64,000 nucleotides of DNA from assembly GCA_028641055.1 (NCBI GenBank), contig CM054057.1:328630482-328694481 (forward strand), written 5' to 3'. Below the pieces are notes generated by a model, which worked only from the letters and a program-made list of their open reading frames with translations, was not told the origin of the DNA and did no database searches. The stretch's first letter is position 1, and each line of letters begins with the position of its first letter. The translations under genes were made by a program, and so were the position numbers. The DNA comes from Alopecurus myosuroides. Taxonomy: Eukaryota; Streptophyta; Magnoliopsida; Poales; Poaceae. This document shows, in pieces, positions 1 through 10,775 of the stretch.

Positions 1-2488
1 CTTGCAGTAGGAAAATTGGCCTATATTTTTTTAATGTTGTTGGCATCTAGATCTTTCCAAACCAGGATGATTTATATTATCAGCATTAGATAATTTTTCT
101 CCTACTGTCCAAATGTCAAGGCTCATACCGACTTATGAGACAAGAGGTCTCATGTGCCATGAATTTGGAGGACTCCATCTTGGAGTGAGTACATAGTGTT
201 TCTTCTCCTGCTTCCATTGGCCACTTTATGAAAAAAAAATGTTGTATTAGCATCCCCTGTAACAACCACTTTTCACTATATCTGCTAAACCACATATTCT
301 CTTCTTCAAAAAAAAATTCAAAAGTTGCAATTGCACCTCCTCTTTCCTGATGCATTGGTCAACAGTGAGAGTGACTTCCTCTTCAAGATTTTATAAGCTT
401 TCCAATTCACTAATTAGGTCATTTTTTTTAGATTAATTGAGTCGCCCCTGAGATTATGCCCCTACCCATTCAAGCAATCTTTCAGATTTTGAAGCTTTTG
501 CTGGAGAATGCCAATACTATCCACTGCACTCACAGGATAGTACCAAGCTCTCGCTACTCTTAGCAAGACTCAGGATGATCGAGCCAAGATTTTTCGAATC
601 TAAATTCCTTACTCTTAGGAGTAAGGCCCTCTTGGGTGTCCACAATCATAGAATTGTGGTATGACATTAATCTTATTTTTTCTTGATAAAGGAAACAAAA
701 TTTCCCAACTAGAGTTCATTAGAATTAATGATTGCATTGAACGGATCAAAGAATTTATCTACACCGCCTGCTTTGTTTTTCTCATCAGATAATCTAAGTA
801 TATTAAAATCACCCCCCCCCCCCAAATAGCAGGAAATGGGAAATTAAAACAAACAACAGCAAAATATGTGAGAAAGGCAAGTTTGTGCTTATGCTGAGAT
901 GCTCCATACACTACAACAAGCAACAAGTATTTCTTCAATTTTTATCAAAACCATGAGCTCTAAATATGAATCTATCTGTGGTTGCATTAATAATGTCAAA
1001 TCTAGAGGATTTGACACCACACAAGATTCCACCAAACCTGCTTATGCCAGCAAAAAGTATTATCTGGATCCAACTTTCTCCGCACAGAGGGTGAGATAAC
1101 TTTCCTCATAGTTTCTTCCCAACAAAGTCAAAATCAAACTCCCGACAAGTATCTCTAAACCAGAAGGAGAAACCTGTCTTACCAACCCCTTTACCATTTA
1201 TGAAAAGGCCTAACATCTAAAACGAATGGGTTTATTCCTATGTCTCGGACCAGCTACTATACCACTCAAAAGGTGGTTTAGCTGGGCCTTATTAAGGGGA
1301 GCTATACTACCAAGGAGTACCCCTGAGTTCCAGAATTAGGAGTAGATTTTTTTCTAAGGGACTTCCTTGATATTACAGGAGTAAATCCATCATAGTCAGC
1401 CGCTTCTTCCAGGGTGCCAGCAATTTCACCACTTTTAGGTACACACAAAGGGTGTTACTCAACAACATCATCAAAAAGAGAATCTGATTCTAGAGAAATA
1501 GGCACATCATCCTCCCCTTGTTCTATTACTTCAGGAATAGATAACATGTATTTTTTAATTAAGTTTGATCTTGTATTTTCTAGATCTTTCCACACGTGAA
1601 CAGTTTTAAGAGAAAGAGTTGTAATATCAAATCCAATTTCTAAGTCTTTGTTCATGATATCATTATCAGCAAGTATTGCAAAATAATTGGAAGACCGAAG
1701 ATTAGCTTCATTTCCCCTCCTAGTAGCAAGTGTAGTAGTCCTCTGGTAGACCTAGGTATAGGTATGCCCTGAATTTTTTAACCTAGCACTGGCTCTACAG
1801 GGAGCAGGATGAGAAAGAGTCACTGGAATGTTTGAGACATTAGGATGAAATGGGATCACACAATCAGCAATTTTTCTAGTAGGGCTAGGAGCCAGCTCAG
1901 TTATGTGCACTTCTGAGGAATGCAGTATTTTAGCAGAGTCACTCGCTCTCATCTGACAAACCTTTCTTGGAGAATCAGACCCCTTCCCCCATGTCAACAT
2001 CGCCATAAGGAGCAGGTGATTTGATTACAGGTTCTAGAGATGCACCAGGGATTCTATAGAGCATAGTTATGCATTCCTCCTTCTTGTCACTATTTGTTAC
2101 AATAAGTTTTCTGAGAAATTCTTCATATGTAAGCTCGTTCTTCATGGGTTCTTGAGGGTCCTCAACCACCCCAGCAGTGATAAGCTTTGGCTCAGAAAGA
2201 TATTGCAGGTATTGTGCATAGTAGTATATGCTTGGAGTGAGAGAAAAACCAGTCCTGCTGGTGCCACACCAGATAAAGGCACCAGTTGATTCTGCATCTG
2301 CTTAGGAATATAACTAAGCTTATGAACCTTGGTTGTAAAAGAGTCTTCTTCATCACTGTCCTCTTCAGCTAAAAATTGATGTTCAGGGGCCTTTCTCTTC
2401 CCATTCTTATCCTCTTCCATTTTATAAGATTTCCTAGCGTGCACCATCATCCCTGCCTCACTGGCTAGGTAAGTTCTCCTGGCATCCT
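1..2488 (-). pseudogene. Degraded LINE (non-LTR retrotransposon) remnant
   Basis: Read on the minus strand, the pieces occur in the order of a plant LINE. At 2450-1455 are acidic, lysine-rich ORF1-like fragments including an ASARLKN run and, just after a stop, an NYFAILADND run; both resemble sequence that precedes the endonuclease in grass LINEs. Around 1100-900 there are endonuclease-like scraps in shifting frames. At 355-116 a segment with EKWLLQG and a decayed FFIKWPMEAG stretch resembles the endonuclease-RT linker. Stops and frameshifts break every piece and the RT is off the left edge. A C homopolymer sits near 812. Function is lost. Element A interrupts it at 2489. The LINE assignment rests on remembered motif style; a degraded host gene is the alternative. 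Confidence 0.5.
356..1454. other. Stretch without a usable reading frame inside the LINE remnant
   Basis: No open frame above about 66 codons is convincing here. On the minus strand it would correspond to the LINE endonuclease, but stops occur in every frame. The only other notable feature is the C-rich run near 812-824. Confidence 0.5.
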
Positions 2489-3602
2489 TGATACGTCATA
2501 AATGTATCCTTAATTTCTGATGTTCCATGTTGTTTTCATGTTGTTTCCTACCATTTTTCTTTACACTTTATGTCATTTTTATCGATTTTCTGGACTAACC
2601 TATTGACAATATGACACAGAGCCAGTTCCCTGTTTTCTACTGTTTTTTGTTTCAGAAAAGTTGTTCTGGAAATATTCTCGGAATTGGAAAATTCGAAGTC
2701 CGGAAGTCTTAGAACTCCCGAAGGTTCCACGGGGTCCCGAAGAGCCCAGAGGGGGCCACACCATAGGGAGGTGCGCCCCCTAGCCGCACCATGTGGTGGT
2801 GTGGGCCCCTCGGGCCTCCACCGCCATCGCCCTTTTTCCTATTTATACCCCCCGATACGCCAACCCTAAAAATATACCACTTCCTCCCGAGAAACACCCG
2901 AGGCCGCCGTCATCGTCATCCCGAGATCGGGGGGGTCTCGAGCTCTCCCCGGCACCCTGCCGGGAGGGGAATTCATCACCCGAAGGGTCTACATCACCAT
3001 GCCCTCCTCTGAAGTGATGCGTGAGTAGTTCATCCCTAGACTACGGGTCCATAGCAGTAGCTAGATGGTTGTGTTCTCCACTTTGTACCTCATGTTTAGA
3101 TCTCGTGAGCTTCCCTACATGATCGAGATCATCTTTATGTAATGATACATGTTGTGTTTGCTAGGATCTGATGAATGTTGAATTCTATGTCTTTTTATTA
3201 TCAATCTATCATTATATTCATGCATATGTTATTTGTGATCTTGCATTCTATCCGTTATTAGTAGATGCTCTGGCCAAGTAGATGCTAGTAACTCCAAGAC
3301 GGAGTATTTATGCTCGATATTGGGTTCATGCCTCCTTTGCATATGTGCCCGAGTGATAGAAACGTGACGGATGGAGGATGTGTTGTTTCCATTAGGGAGA
3401 AAACAATGGTGTTTACTTAGTTTACATTGTTTACATTACACACTTTGCTTACTGCGATAATCTGTTGTTTGCAACTTAATAACCAATGTTTGTTCGGATG
3501 ATATTCGGAGGGTGGATTATTAGTCATAGATGGAGTTGGATGACGGTCTATGTATTTTGTTATAATGCCCGCATGAATCACATAGTAATCTTTATGTCTT
3601 GC
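2489..3602 (+). repeat. 5' LTR of element A (Athila-type), truncated by element B
   Basis: The LTR starts with TG inside an imperfect terminal hairpin and runs 1114 bp until element B begins at 3603. It aligns along its whole length with the reverse complement of the A2 LTR (43282-44863), where the sequence continues past the break point without interruption. A TATA-like TATTTATA lies near 2840. Roughly the last 470 bp of the LTR, plus the primer site and gag of A, are absent after B. The five bases before the start (ATCCT) would be the left target duplication; its partner was not found. Confidence 0.85.
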
Positions 3603-3923
3603 TGATACGTCCAAAACGTATCTGCTTTTCCGAACACTTTTCTTATTGTTTTCCTCTAAACTTGTGAGTTTTGGATACCACTAACACGGACTAACGCTGT
3701 TTTCAACAGAATTACCTTGGTGTCTCGTTTTTGTGCAGAAAAATCAACTTCCGGGAAATTACCCAGAAAATATCCCATTGAGCCTAAAACACCAGAAGAC
3801 CCTGGGAGCCAGAAGGGGGCCAGGAGAGGGGCCAGGAGGGGGCCACACCACCCCCTGGCACCCCCCCTTGGCCGTGCCGCCTGGTGGTGTGGGCCACCCC
3901 TGCACCCCCTCGGACTCCCCTTT
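3603..3923 (+). repeat. 5' LTR of element B, part 1 (split by element C)
   Basis: This begins TGATACGTCC...ACGTATC, a terminal hairpin, and matches the start of the B2 LTR at 24958. It stops at 3923, where element C is inserted, and resumes at 16716. The preceding CTTGC (3598-3602) is the presumed left target duplication: the uninterrupted A2 LTR carries the same CTTGC followed directly by downstream LTR sequence. No matching copy was found on the right because the 3' part of B is missing. Confidence 0.85.
3919..3923. other. Target site duplication of element C, left copy (CCTTT)
   Basis: CCTTT occurs directly before the left LTR of C and again at 16716-16720 directly after the right LTR. 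The uninterrupted LTR of B2 near 25264 shows a single CCTTT at the equivalent position, which gives the pre-insertion sequence. Confidence 0.95.
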
Positions 3924-4414
3924 TGACGAAGATATGGATCCTGGACCCTGCGGGTAAGGACACCCCCTCTCAGGCCTTCTGGTCAAGGCCCAAAAGGAGG
4001 CGCCCTTGGAGTACTCTAGAAGGCCCATGTGAAGCCCACCCGCATCAACTTGCGGGTTAAGTTAGGAAATTTGTAACCGACCCAGCGAGGGTTTGAATCC
4101 TCTCCGGGTAGAACTCGAGACTTGGCCATCTATATAAGGCCAGGAGAGCCCCCACGGAGAGGACCAAGTAATACGACACGACCAAAAAGCCTCGGAACTC
4201 GAGATCTACTCTCGATTCGAGCAACCTGTAACCGATCTAATCATCCAATACAGATCAGCAGAAGGCAGGAGTAAGGGTTTTACCTCTTCGAGGGCCCCGA
4301 ACCTGGGTAAATCTCGCCCCCTGTCAAGCCGACGATTTCACCAGCGCTCATGACTTCTCCTAGTCGAAACCCGATAGGGTCACCTGAGGGATTTGTGGAG
4401 TCAGAACTTCGACA
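3924..4414 (+). repeat. Left LTR of element C
   Basis: TG...CA termini, 491 bp. It aligns base for base with the right LTR (16225-16715) apart from three substitutions: T/C in a CGAGAYTTGG context, C/A in GAGATMTACT, and G/A in GGCCCCRAAC. Confidence 0.96.
4131..4138 (+). promoter_or_regulatory. TATA box of the C LTR promoter
   Basis: TATATAAG sits mid-LTR and is followed by a GC-rich stretch and a CCACGGAGAGGACCAAG segment. The D LTR has the same arrangement in the opposite orientation. This is the expected promoter for the genomic sense RNA. Confidence 0.7.
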
Positions 4415-6758
4415 ATTGGCGCCGACCGTGGGGAGTGCGGGCGCTGGATCACCGGCATCTTCGGCTTCATCGACATCCAACTCCCGTTGGAAACCATCGA
4501 CTACGGCTCCGAACAATCCTGTACGGATCGGATCCGTCATAGTCACGCCTCACTCGCCGGAATCACGCCCGGTGTTCGAGGATCTGGAGAAGAGCGTCAC
4601 CCTGACGTTCGGGAGCTTCAACTTCATGGCGAACAGAGATGGAATCCTCCACTTCTCGGATGAATCTGAACCTGAATCTGGAGCCGTCAACTCGCACTTC
4701 CGTATGGAGAAAAGTGGCGAGTCCATCCGCTTCAACACAGTCGACTACCACGCCCTCTCGACAGAGGAACCATCTCGGGTACGGGAAGCTTTCCGATGTG
4801 CGCCTAGGACGCACGAGCCACGACTGGCCCAAGTCTGCATGGCAGGATCGGAACAACCCTCGGAAACCGAATTCAGCGCAACCGAGCGCAATATAATCGG
4901 CGTTTCGCGGGAGGCCTGGAAGAGGGCCAAGGAGGCCATGCGGCGGAGTCAGCCACCCGCGGCAGAAGCCTCACAAGAAGACCTAACCGCCTACCACTAC
5001 CACCTAGTAAGAGCGGCCTCAAACATCAAAGAAGCCCGGGCGGATCTAGCCCGTCGCAGAAGAGCGGCGGATGAATCAAGCCTGCGGCGAGTCGAACAGT
5101 CCCTTGCACCCTCAGTCGGTACCCGACCCGCGAGGAAGGGACACGTAACATCGTCAAGGGGCCACGAATCCGTGACTGCGACCGACAGGTCGACCACGTC
5201 TTCCTTCATGAGGGTCGACGATGACGGCAACGTCTATCCGCAAACCCCAGCTGCCGCGATCCTAGCCGCAGCAACCTACATGCAGATGAACCAACCGACG
5301 GAAAGCGACCCTCGGGTGGAACAGTACAAACAAATTCGCAAAGGACTAGGATTGGCGGCCGCGAGGCTCGCTTCCCACGATCGCAAGAAGACCGAAGAAG
5401 AATTGGAGAAGGAGTGACAGGAGAAAAACAAGGATAAAGAAACGCCCCGCAGGCATAGAAGTTCATCCCCGAGAAAAGACAAATTGCCACGACGTGGTCG
5501 AGGAAAAGAAGCCCGCCGCCGCGGCGACAGTCGAAGCAGCAGCGACGACAGCCCGAGAGACAAAAGCTCGCGGCGCCACAGCAGCCGCTCGAGAAAGCGA
5601 AGCAAAGAACCAAGGAAAGACAACGACCGCGACCGGTCCGAATACGACGCGCGATCAGATCTCGCCCAAAAGAAGGTGGATAGGGCGAGAGCTTCACGGT
5701 ATCGCGAACGCTCCTCATCCAGGTCCTCAGATGACGAAACCTGTGGAGCGCTCTGTTTCGCTCGCAGCATCCGAGAAGCACCTCTACCCAAGAGGTTCAA
5801 GCTCAGCACGGAGGTGACAAAATACGACGGCTCACTCGAGCCCTCCCAGTGGTTAAGCGACTACCTCGCGGCAGTAAAATGCCAACGTGGGAACAAGAAC
5901 ACAGCCATGCAATACCTCAATTTGCATCTTACAGGCGCGGCCCGTAGCTGGCTAGAAAGAAGACCTAAATCTTGCTACGCGTCATGGGACGACCTACACC
6001 GCGATTTCTGCAAAAATTTCCAGTCGACATACAAGAGGCCAGCCACAATCGAAGAATTACGAGCATGCAAACAGAAGAGTGGCGAATCCACACGAGAATA
6101 TATCCAGCGGTGGACCACACTCAGGAACACCGCAGGGACCATCTCGGAAGAGGTGGCGATTGAGGCCTTCGCCAAAGGAGCGAGAAGAACCGCGTTTCGA
6201 GAAGAGCTAGGCAGAGCTGCGCCCAAAACCATTGGGGAGCTAATGATCATAGCCGAAAAATGGGCTAACGGAGAAGACGCGGTGCGCAATGAAAGAGCAT
6301 CATCGCCCGCACACGAGGAGGACCGCCATGGACGAAGAAAGAGAAGGAAATACTATGACCACGAGGACCGGGAGGAATTAGTGGCGGCAGAATTCACGCG
6401 AAACCGCGACTCTGGTCGCCGTGGAAGTCGCGAGTGGAAGCCAAAGGCAGAAGAAAATTCCCCTGAGGAGGATCTCGATGCATACTGCTCGCTACACCTG
6501 TTCACAGATAAGCGCACGGGCAAAACTAAGGCAACACACCTTCTCAAGGATTGCCGAAAGTTTCTTGACATCTCGGATGCTCTCGCGAGGAAAAGATTCG
6601 CATCCACTCAAAACTACCCGCCGCTGCCAGGAGGAGGACAACAATTCCAGCCGCCTCCACCACCACCTCCACCAGCAAACCCAAACATGGCGCTAGCCGC
6701 ACTACCTGCGCCGCCACCACAAAACAATGGAGCCAACGCATACCCGAACCCGGCATGA
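4350..6758 (+). pseudogene. Gag of element C, interrupted by one in-frame stop
   Basis: One frame runs from 4350 to 6758, broken only by TGA at 5415-5417 and ended by TGA at 6756-6758. The first ATG is inside the LTR and reads through the primer site, so the true start may be later (next ATG near 4626). The N-terminal half is charged and low complexity with a Ser/Arg/Asp-rich stretch at about 5490-5740. The core capsid region (about 5810-6290) has the retrotransposon gag pattern YDGSLEPSQWL...ARSWLE...F...YKRPATIEEL. After it comes a divergent knuckle-like segment with Cys and His (about 6480-6560), then a Pro-rich tail. Known role of the family: it forms virus-like particles that package element RNA. 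D has a Gly codon at the position equivalent to the final stop, so that stop is probably a mutation in C. Confidence 0.85.
4417..4433 (+). other. Primer-binding site of element C
   Basis: TGGCGCCGACCGTGGGG lies two bases after the LTR end. The first eight bases match the complement of the tRNA-Asp 3' end used by many plant Gypsy elements; the rest diverges, so the priming tRNA is uncertain. Confidence 0.75.
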
Positions 6759-7559
6759 CAACTCGCGATGATACAGAAGGTATGCCCCTCTCGCAGAGCT
6801 CAAAAGACTAACACGAGGAAGCTATGCATGGCCGTGCAGACACCGCCAACAAAGACCGAGTACCTGAAGATGGCAGATCAGCCCATCACGTTTTCGAAAA
6901 AAGACCATCCACCACAAGTCTATCGACCAGGACACGCCGCCCTCGTCATCCAGGCTCAAATCGGAAATTACGACCTGGCCCGCGTGTTCATGGATGGCGG
7001 CAGTGGAATCAGCATCATCTACGCGGATACACTCCGTCGAATGAACAAGAACCTGGACGGCCTAACGGAATCAGAAACATCCTTCCACGGGATAGTTCCG
7101 GGCAAGGCAATCCGTCCACTCGGTACAATCAACTTAGAAGTTGTACTGGGCTCTCCAAGCAATTACAGAAGGGAATTCCTGGACTTCGAAGTCGTCGACT
7201 GGCCCTCACAGTACCACGCCATCCTTGGCCGAACAGCGTTCGCCAGATTCATGGCAGTACCACATTACGCGTACCTGAAACTCAAGCTACCCGGCGAATA
7301 CGGTGTGATCACCATCGACGGAGACTTCCAGAAGTCAGACAAGTGTGACATAGAATTCAATGAGATCGCGAAATCTTTCGGGATGCAAGAAGAACTTCAA
7401 GAGCTGGCAAAAACCACGGACCACTCCGTCATGCCCCTCACGAAGAAAAACGCGCCTGAACTGGAATTCAGCGCCAACAGCGACACTCGCAAGCACCAAG
7501 TGCACCCAACGGATTCTGCCAAGACCGCGATGGTTTCCACAACCCTCTCGCCAGCATAG
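6759..7559 (+). CDS. Aspartic protease region of element C, ended by a conserved UAG
   Basis: This region is in the same frame as gag and pol. It opens with a MIQKVCPSRRA segment also found in D, and carries the retropepsin-type active site VFMDGGSGISIIYADTL with the catalytic Asp codon at 6993. A downstream ILGRTAFARFMA run is the usual second conserved protease motif. Role in the family: it cuts the Gag-Pol precursor in the particle. The frame stops at TAG 7557-7559 and is open again straight afterwards into RT. The same in-frame TAG is present in D (37933-37931) and F (47287-47289). The ATG at 6768 is only a nominal start; expression as part of a polyprotein is expected. Confidence 0.88.
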   Translation, partial: QLAMIQKVCPSRRAQKTNTRKLCMAVQTPPTKTEYLKMADQPITFSKKDHPPQVYRPGHAALVIQAQIGNYDLARVFMDGGSGISIIYADTLRRMNKNLDGLTESETSFHGIVPGKAIRPLGTINLEVVLGSPSNYRREFLDFEVVDWPSQYHAILGRTAFARFMAVPHYAYLKLKLPGEYGVITIDGDFQKSDKCDIEFNEIAKSFGMQEELQELAKTTDHSVMPLTKKNAPELEFSANSDTRKHQVHPTDSAKTAMVSTTLSPA

Positions 7560-10500
7560 GAAGGCGCGCTCGTCAAACTCCTCCGTGAGTACTGGGAAAT
7601 TTTTGCCTGGCAGCCCTCAGATATGCCAGGAATACCCAGGGAGTTTGCCGAGCACTCACTCGAAGTCTTTCCTAATGCCAAACCCATCAAACAGACGACT
7701 CGACGATTCTCAGAACCCAAGCAGAAGGCGCTTGGAGAAGAAATAAACAGACTGCTAGTCGCTAACTTTATTAGGGAGATCAAGATATCCACCTGGTTGG
7801 CAAACCCGGTGCTGGTCCCCAAAAAGAACACAGACATCCTTCGGGTGTGCATCGACTACACATCGCTGAATAAGCACTGCCCCAAGGACAACTTTCCTCT
7901 ACCACGAATCGACCAGATCGTGGACTCTACGGCAGGCTGCCAACGCCTCTCCTTCCTGGACGCCTACTCGGGATACAATCAGATCCGAATGAAAAAGGAA
8001 GACGAAGAGAAGACGGCATTCATCACACCCCACGGTGTCTACTGCTACACGACAATGCCCTTCGGGCTGAAGAACGCAGGCGCAACATATCAGCGCTGCA
8101 TGCAAAGATGCCTCGCCAATCTCATTGGCAAGAACGTACAAGTGTACGTCGACGACATCGTCATCAAAACTCGAGTAGAGGACACACTCCTCGAGGACAT
8201 CAGAGAAACGTTCGACGCCCTTAATGCATATCGGATCAAGCTCAATCCGACCAAATGCGTTTTCGGCGTCCCTGCAGGAAAACTCCTCGGGTACCTGGTA
8301 TCCGCCAGAGGCATTGAAGCCAACCCGGAAAAAATACAAGCCATCCTGACTATGAAGGAACCAACCAATCTACGCGGAGTCCAGCAGCTCGCAGGACGAC
8401 TAGCCGCCCTAAGCAGGTTCATCGCACGATTGGGAGAGCAAGCGTTACCCTTCTACAAATTACTAAAGAAGACGGATAAATTCGAGTGGACACCCGAAGC
8501 TAAACAAGCGTTCGCAGACCTAAAGCGATCGTTGCAAAGCAGGCGCGTCCTTGCAACACCGCAAGAAAGGGAGCCGCTTCTACTATACCTAGCCGCTACA
8601 AACCAGGTCATCAGCACAGCAATCGTGGTCGAACGACCTGAAGACAGCAAAGCGTACGGAGTCCAACGACCAATATATTACATCAGCGAAGTACTCTCGC
8701 CATGCAAGCAACGATACCATCATTATCAGAAGCTGGCGTATGGAGTTGTTCTCACAGCCCGAAAGCTCAAACATTATTTCCAGGAACATACCATTAAAGT
8801 GGTTAATGATGCGTCACTCGGGACAATCATGAACAACCCTATGGCATCCGGAAGAATAGCAAAATGGAGCATCGAGTTGGGCGCCTGGGACATCACCTAT
8901 ACAGAACGAAAGGCAGTCAAATCTCAAGTACTCGTGGAATTCCTCAGCGAATGGACAGAGCTGCAAACGCCCGGACCACCCGAGTACACGAGCAATTGGA
9001 TAATGTACTTCGATGGATCGAAGAGAAACGAAGGAGCAGGAGCTGGAATCGTTCTTATTTCACCTCGGGGAGACAAGCTACAATACGTCCAGCGACTGGA
9101 CTTTCCACCAGACGATCCAGCCTCGAACAACGACGCAGAATATGAAGCCCTGTTGCACGGGATGAAGATGGCAATCGCCTGTGGAGCTACCCGATTAATG
9201 ATCTACGGTGATTCCAATCTCATAGTGCAGCAAACGATGAAAGAATGCGACGCCATTGCTGGAAACATGGTCGCATATCGTGACATGTACAATCTACTCG
9301 AAGGAAGCTTTAAAGGTTGCGAGCTGAAGCACATTGCAAGATCCAGCAACGAAGAAGCAGATAGACTGGCAAACATGGGTTCCACGAACACACCCATACC
9401 GCCGGGAATATACTTCGAACGGATGATCAAGCGATCGGTCAAAGTGAAGAAAGCTGCAGCAGCGCCAGAAACAGAGGTCAGCCCGCAGGTCGCGCTTATC
9501 GAGCTTATTCATAATATATCACGACAGGTCTTCCTGGTCGAGCCAGTCTGGACGCAGAAATATCTCGACTACCTGCTCAATAGACAGCTCCCGGCCGACC
9601 CACGAGAGGCCCGACAGATAATCAGGCGTAGCAAGTCCTTTCGAGTAGTCAATGGAGAATTATACAAGCAAAGCATCTCGGGAATACTTCAGCGATGCAT
9701 CGCACCCGAAGATGGCAAGGAATTGCTCCAGGACATACACCAAGGAGATTGCGGACATCATGCTAGCTGGAAAACAATAATGGGAAAAGCTTTCCGAGCA
9801 GGATTTTACTGGCTAACAGTAGCCAACGATGCAAAAAGCCTGGTCGAACGATGCGATGCCTGCCAGCGATTCGCACCAAGGCCACATGCACATGCTACGG
9901 AATTACACATGATACCAATAGCCTGGCCTTTTGCACAATGGGGGCTCGACATGGTTGGACCACTACGCAAGTCCACACCAGGTGGATACACACACTTGCT
10001 GGTCGCAGTCGACAAGTTTACCAAATGGATCGAGGCTATGCCAGTAACTTCGGCTAGCGCCCAATGCGCCGTCAAGTTTCTCGACTCCATCGTATGCAGA
10101 TTTGGTGTGCCACATGACATCATTACAGACAATGGTACAAACTTCACAGCAAAGGAAACACAACAGTTCTGCGAGGAAAAAGGCATCAATTTCAAGTTTG
10201 CTTCCGTTGCTCACCCGCAAACGAACGGACAAGTCGAAAGATCCAACGGCCTAGTTTCGGCTGGCATCAAGAAGCGACTACTCGATCGCCTACACCCCGC
10301 GGCAGGACATTGGGCAAAAGAGCTACCCTCCGTCCTCTGGAGCCTCCGCACAACTCCTAATCGGTTGACAAAGTACACGCCATTCTTCATGGTATACGGG
10401 GCAGAAGCAGTCCTTCCCGAGGACGTTCGATTCAGCACCCCACGAGTTGTAGCCTACAGTGAAGAAACTTCCAACAAGGCTCTCGCAGAAGATATGGATG

Positions 10501-10775
10501 CACTCGACGAAATGCGGGACATCGCACTCGCAAGATCCGCAGTATATCAGCAATCCTTGCGCAACTATCACAGTCGCCGCATACGCCACAGAGCATTCGC
10601 GGTTGGGGAACTGGTGCTGCGGCTCAAACAGAAGGAAGGACACAAGCTCGAGCCACCTTGGGAAGGACCCTTCATCATACACGAAGTCATCCCAGGCGGA
10701 GCCTACAGGCTAAAGACCGGAGGGGTTTACTCCAATCCATGGAACATTGCACACCTCCGCAAATTTTATCCTTAG
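7560..10775 (+). CDS. Pol of element C: reverse transcriptase, two RNase H domains, integrase
   Basis: The frame is open after the UAG; the first ATG is at 7623 (residue numbers from there, 1050 aa). RT spans about 1-300, with the YVDD active site at 175-178. The first RNase H-like region (about 315-450) reads LYLAATNQVIS where an active Gypsy RNase H would have an Asp, so it is probably inactive. A second, archaeal-type RNase H follows with D464, E506, D530 and D580. Integrase has a zinc HHCC-type segment (HQGDCGHH...C744-x2-C747) and the D776, D836, E872 triad with D,D35E spacing, then a GPF-type C-terminal module without a chromodomain. Reactions: copying RNA to DNA, removing the RNA strand, inserting the DNA. 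All catalytic residues except those of the first RNase H are present. Confidence 0.93.
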   Translation, partial: EGALVKLLREYWEIFAWQPSDMPGIPREFAEHSLEVFPNAKPIKQTTRRFSEPKQKALGEEINRLLVANFIREIKISTWLANPVLVPKKNTDILRVCIDYTSLNKHCPKDNFPLPRIDQIVDSTAGCQRLSFLDAYSGYNQIRMKKEDEEKTAFITPHGVYCYTTMPFGLKNAGATYQRCMQRCLANLIGKNVQVYVDDIVIKTRVEDTLLEDIRETFDALNAYRIKLNPTKCVFGVPAGKLLGYLVSARGIEANPEKIQAILTMKEPTNLRGVQQLAGRLAALSRFIARLGEQALPFYKLLKKTDKFEWTPEAKQAFADLKRSLQSRRVLATPQEREPLLLYLAATNQVISTAIVVERPEDSKAYGVQRPIYYISEVLSPCKQRYHHYQKLAYGVVLTARKLKHYFQEHTIKVVNDASLGTIMNNPMASGRIAKWSIELGAWDITYTERKAVKSQVLVEFLSEWTELQTPGPPEYTSNWIMYFDGSKRNEGAGAGIVLISPRGDKLQYVQRLDFPPDDPASNNDAEYEALLHGMKMAIACGATRLMIYGDSNLIVQQTMKECDAIAGNMVAYRDMYNLLEGSFKGCELKHIARSSNEEADRLANMGSTNTPIPPGIYFERMIKRSVKVKKAAAAPETEVSPQVALIELIHNISRQVFLVEPVWTQKYLDYLLNRQLPADPREARQIIRRSKSFRVVNGELYKQSISGILQRCIAPEDGKELLQDIHQGDCGHHASWKTIMGKAFRAGFYWLTVANDAKSLVERCDACQRFAPRPHAHATELHMIPIAWPFAQWGLDMVGPLRKSTPGGYTHLLVAVDKFTKWIEAMPVTSASAQCAVKFLDSIVCRFGVPHDIITDNGTNFTAKETQQFCEEKGINFKFASVAHPQTNGQVERSNGLVSAGIKKRLLDRLHPAAGHWAKELPSVLWSLRTTPNRLTKYTPFFMVYGAEAVLPEDVRFSTPRVVAYSEETSNKALAEDMDALDEMRDIALARSAVYQQSLRNYHSRRIRHRAFAVGELVLRLKQKEGHKLEPPWEGPFIIHEVIPGGAYRLKTGGVYSNPWNIAHLRKFYP

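Noticed and set aside
811..824. C homopolymer run
   Set aside because: Simple low complexity with no neighbouring structure; possible sequencing slippage.
1455..2450. Minus-strand fragments considered as exons of a cellular gene
   Set aside because: Stops lie within the blocks and no consistent splice sites were found; order and motif style fit a LINE, although this is only moderately sure.
2684..3017. Short Pro- and His-rich ORFs in LTRs
   Set aside because: GC-rich LTR promoter sequence, not conserved as protein between LTR copies.
4280..5809. Several minus-strand ORFs of 77-191 codons opposite gag of element C
   Set aside because: They are rich in Arg, Ser and Cys, lack family motifs, and mirror the GC-rich sense frame; shadows of gag.
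7899..8339. Minus-strand ORF opposite the RT of element C, with a counterpart opposite the D RT
   Set aside because: It reappears only because the sense RT is conserved; no independent start context or motif.
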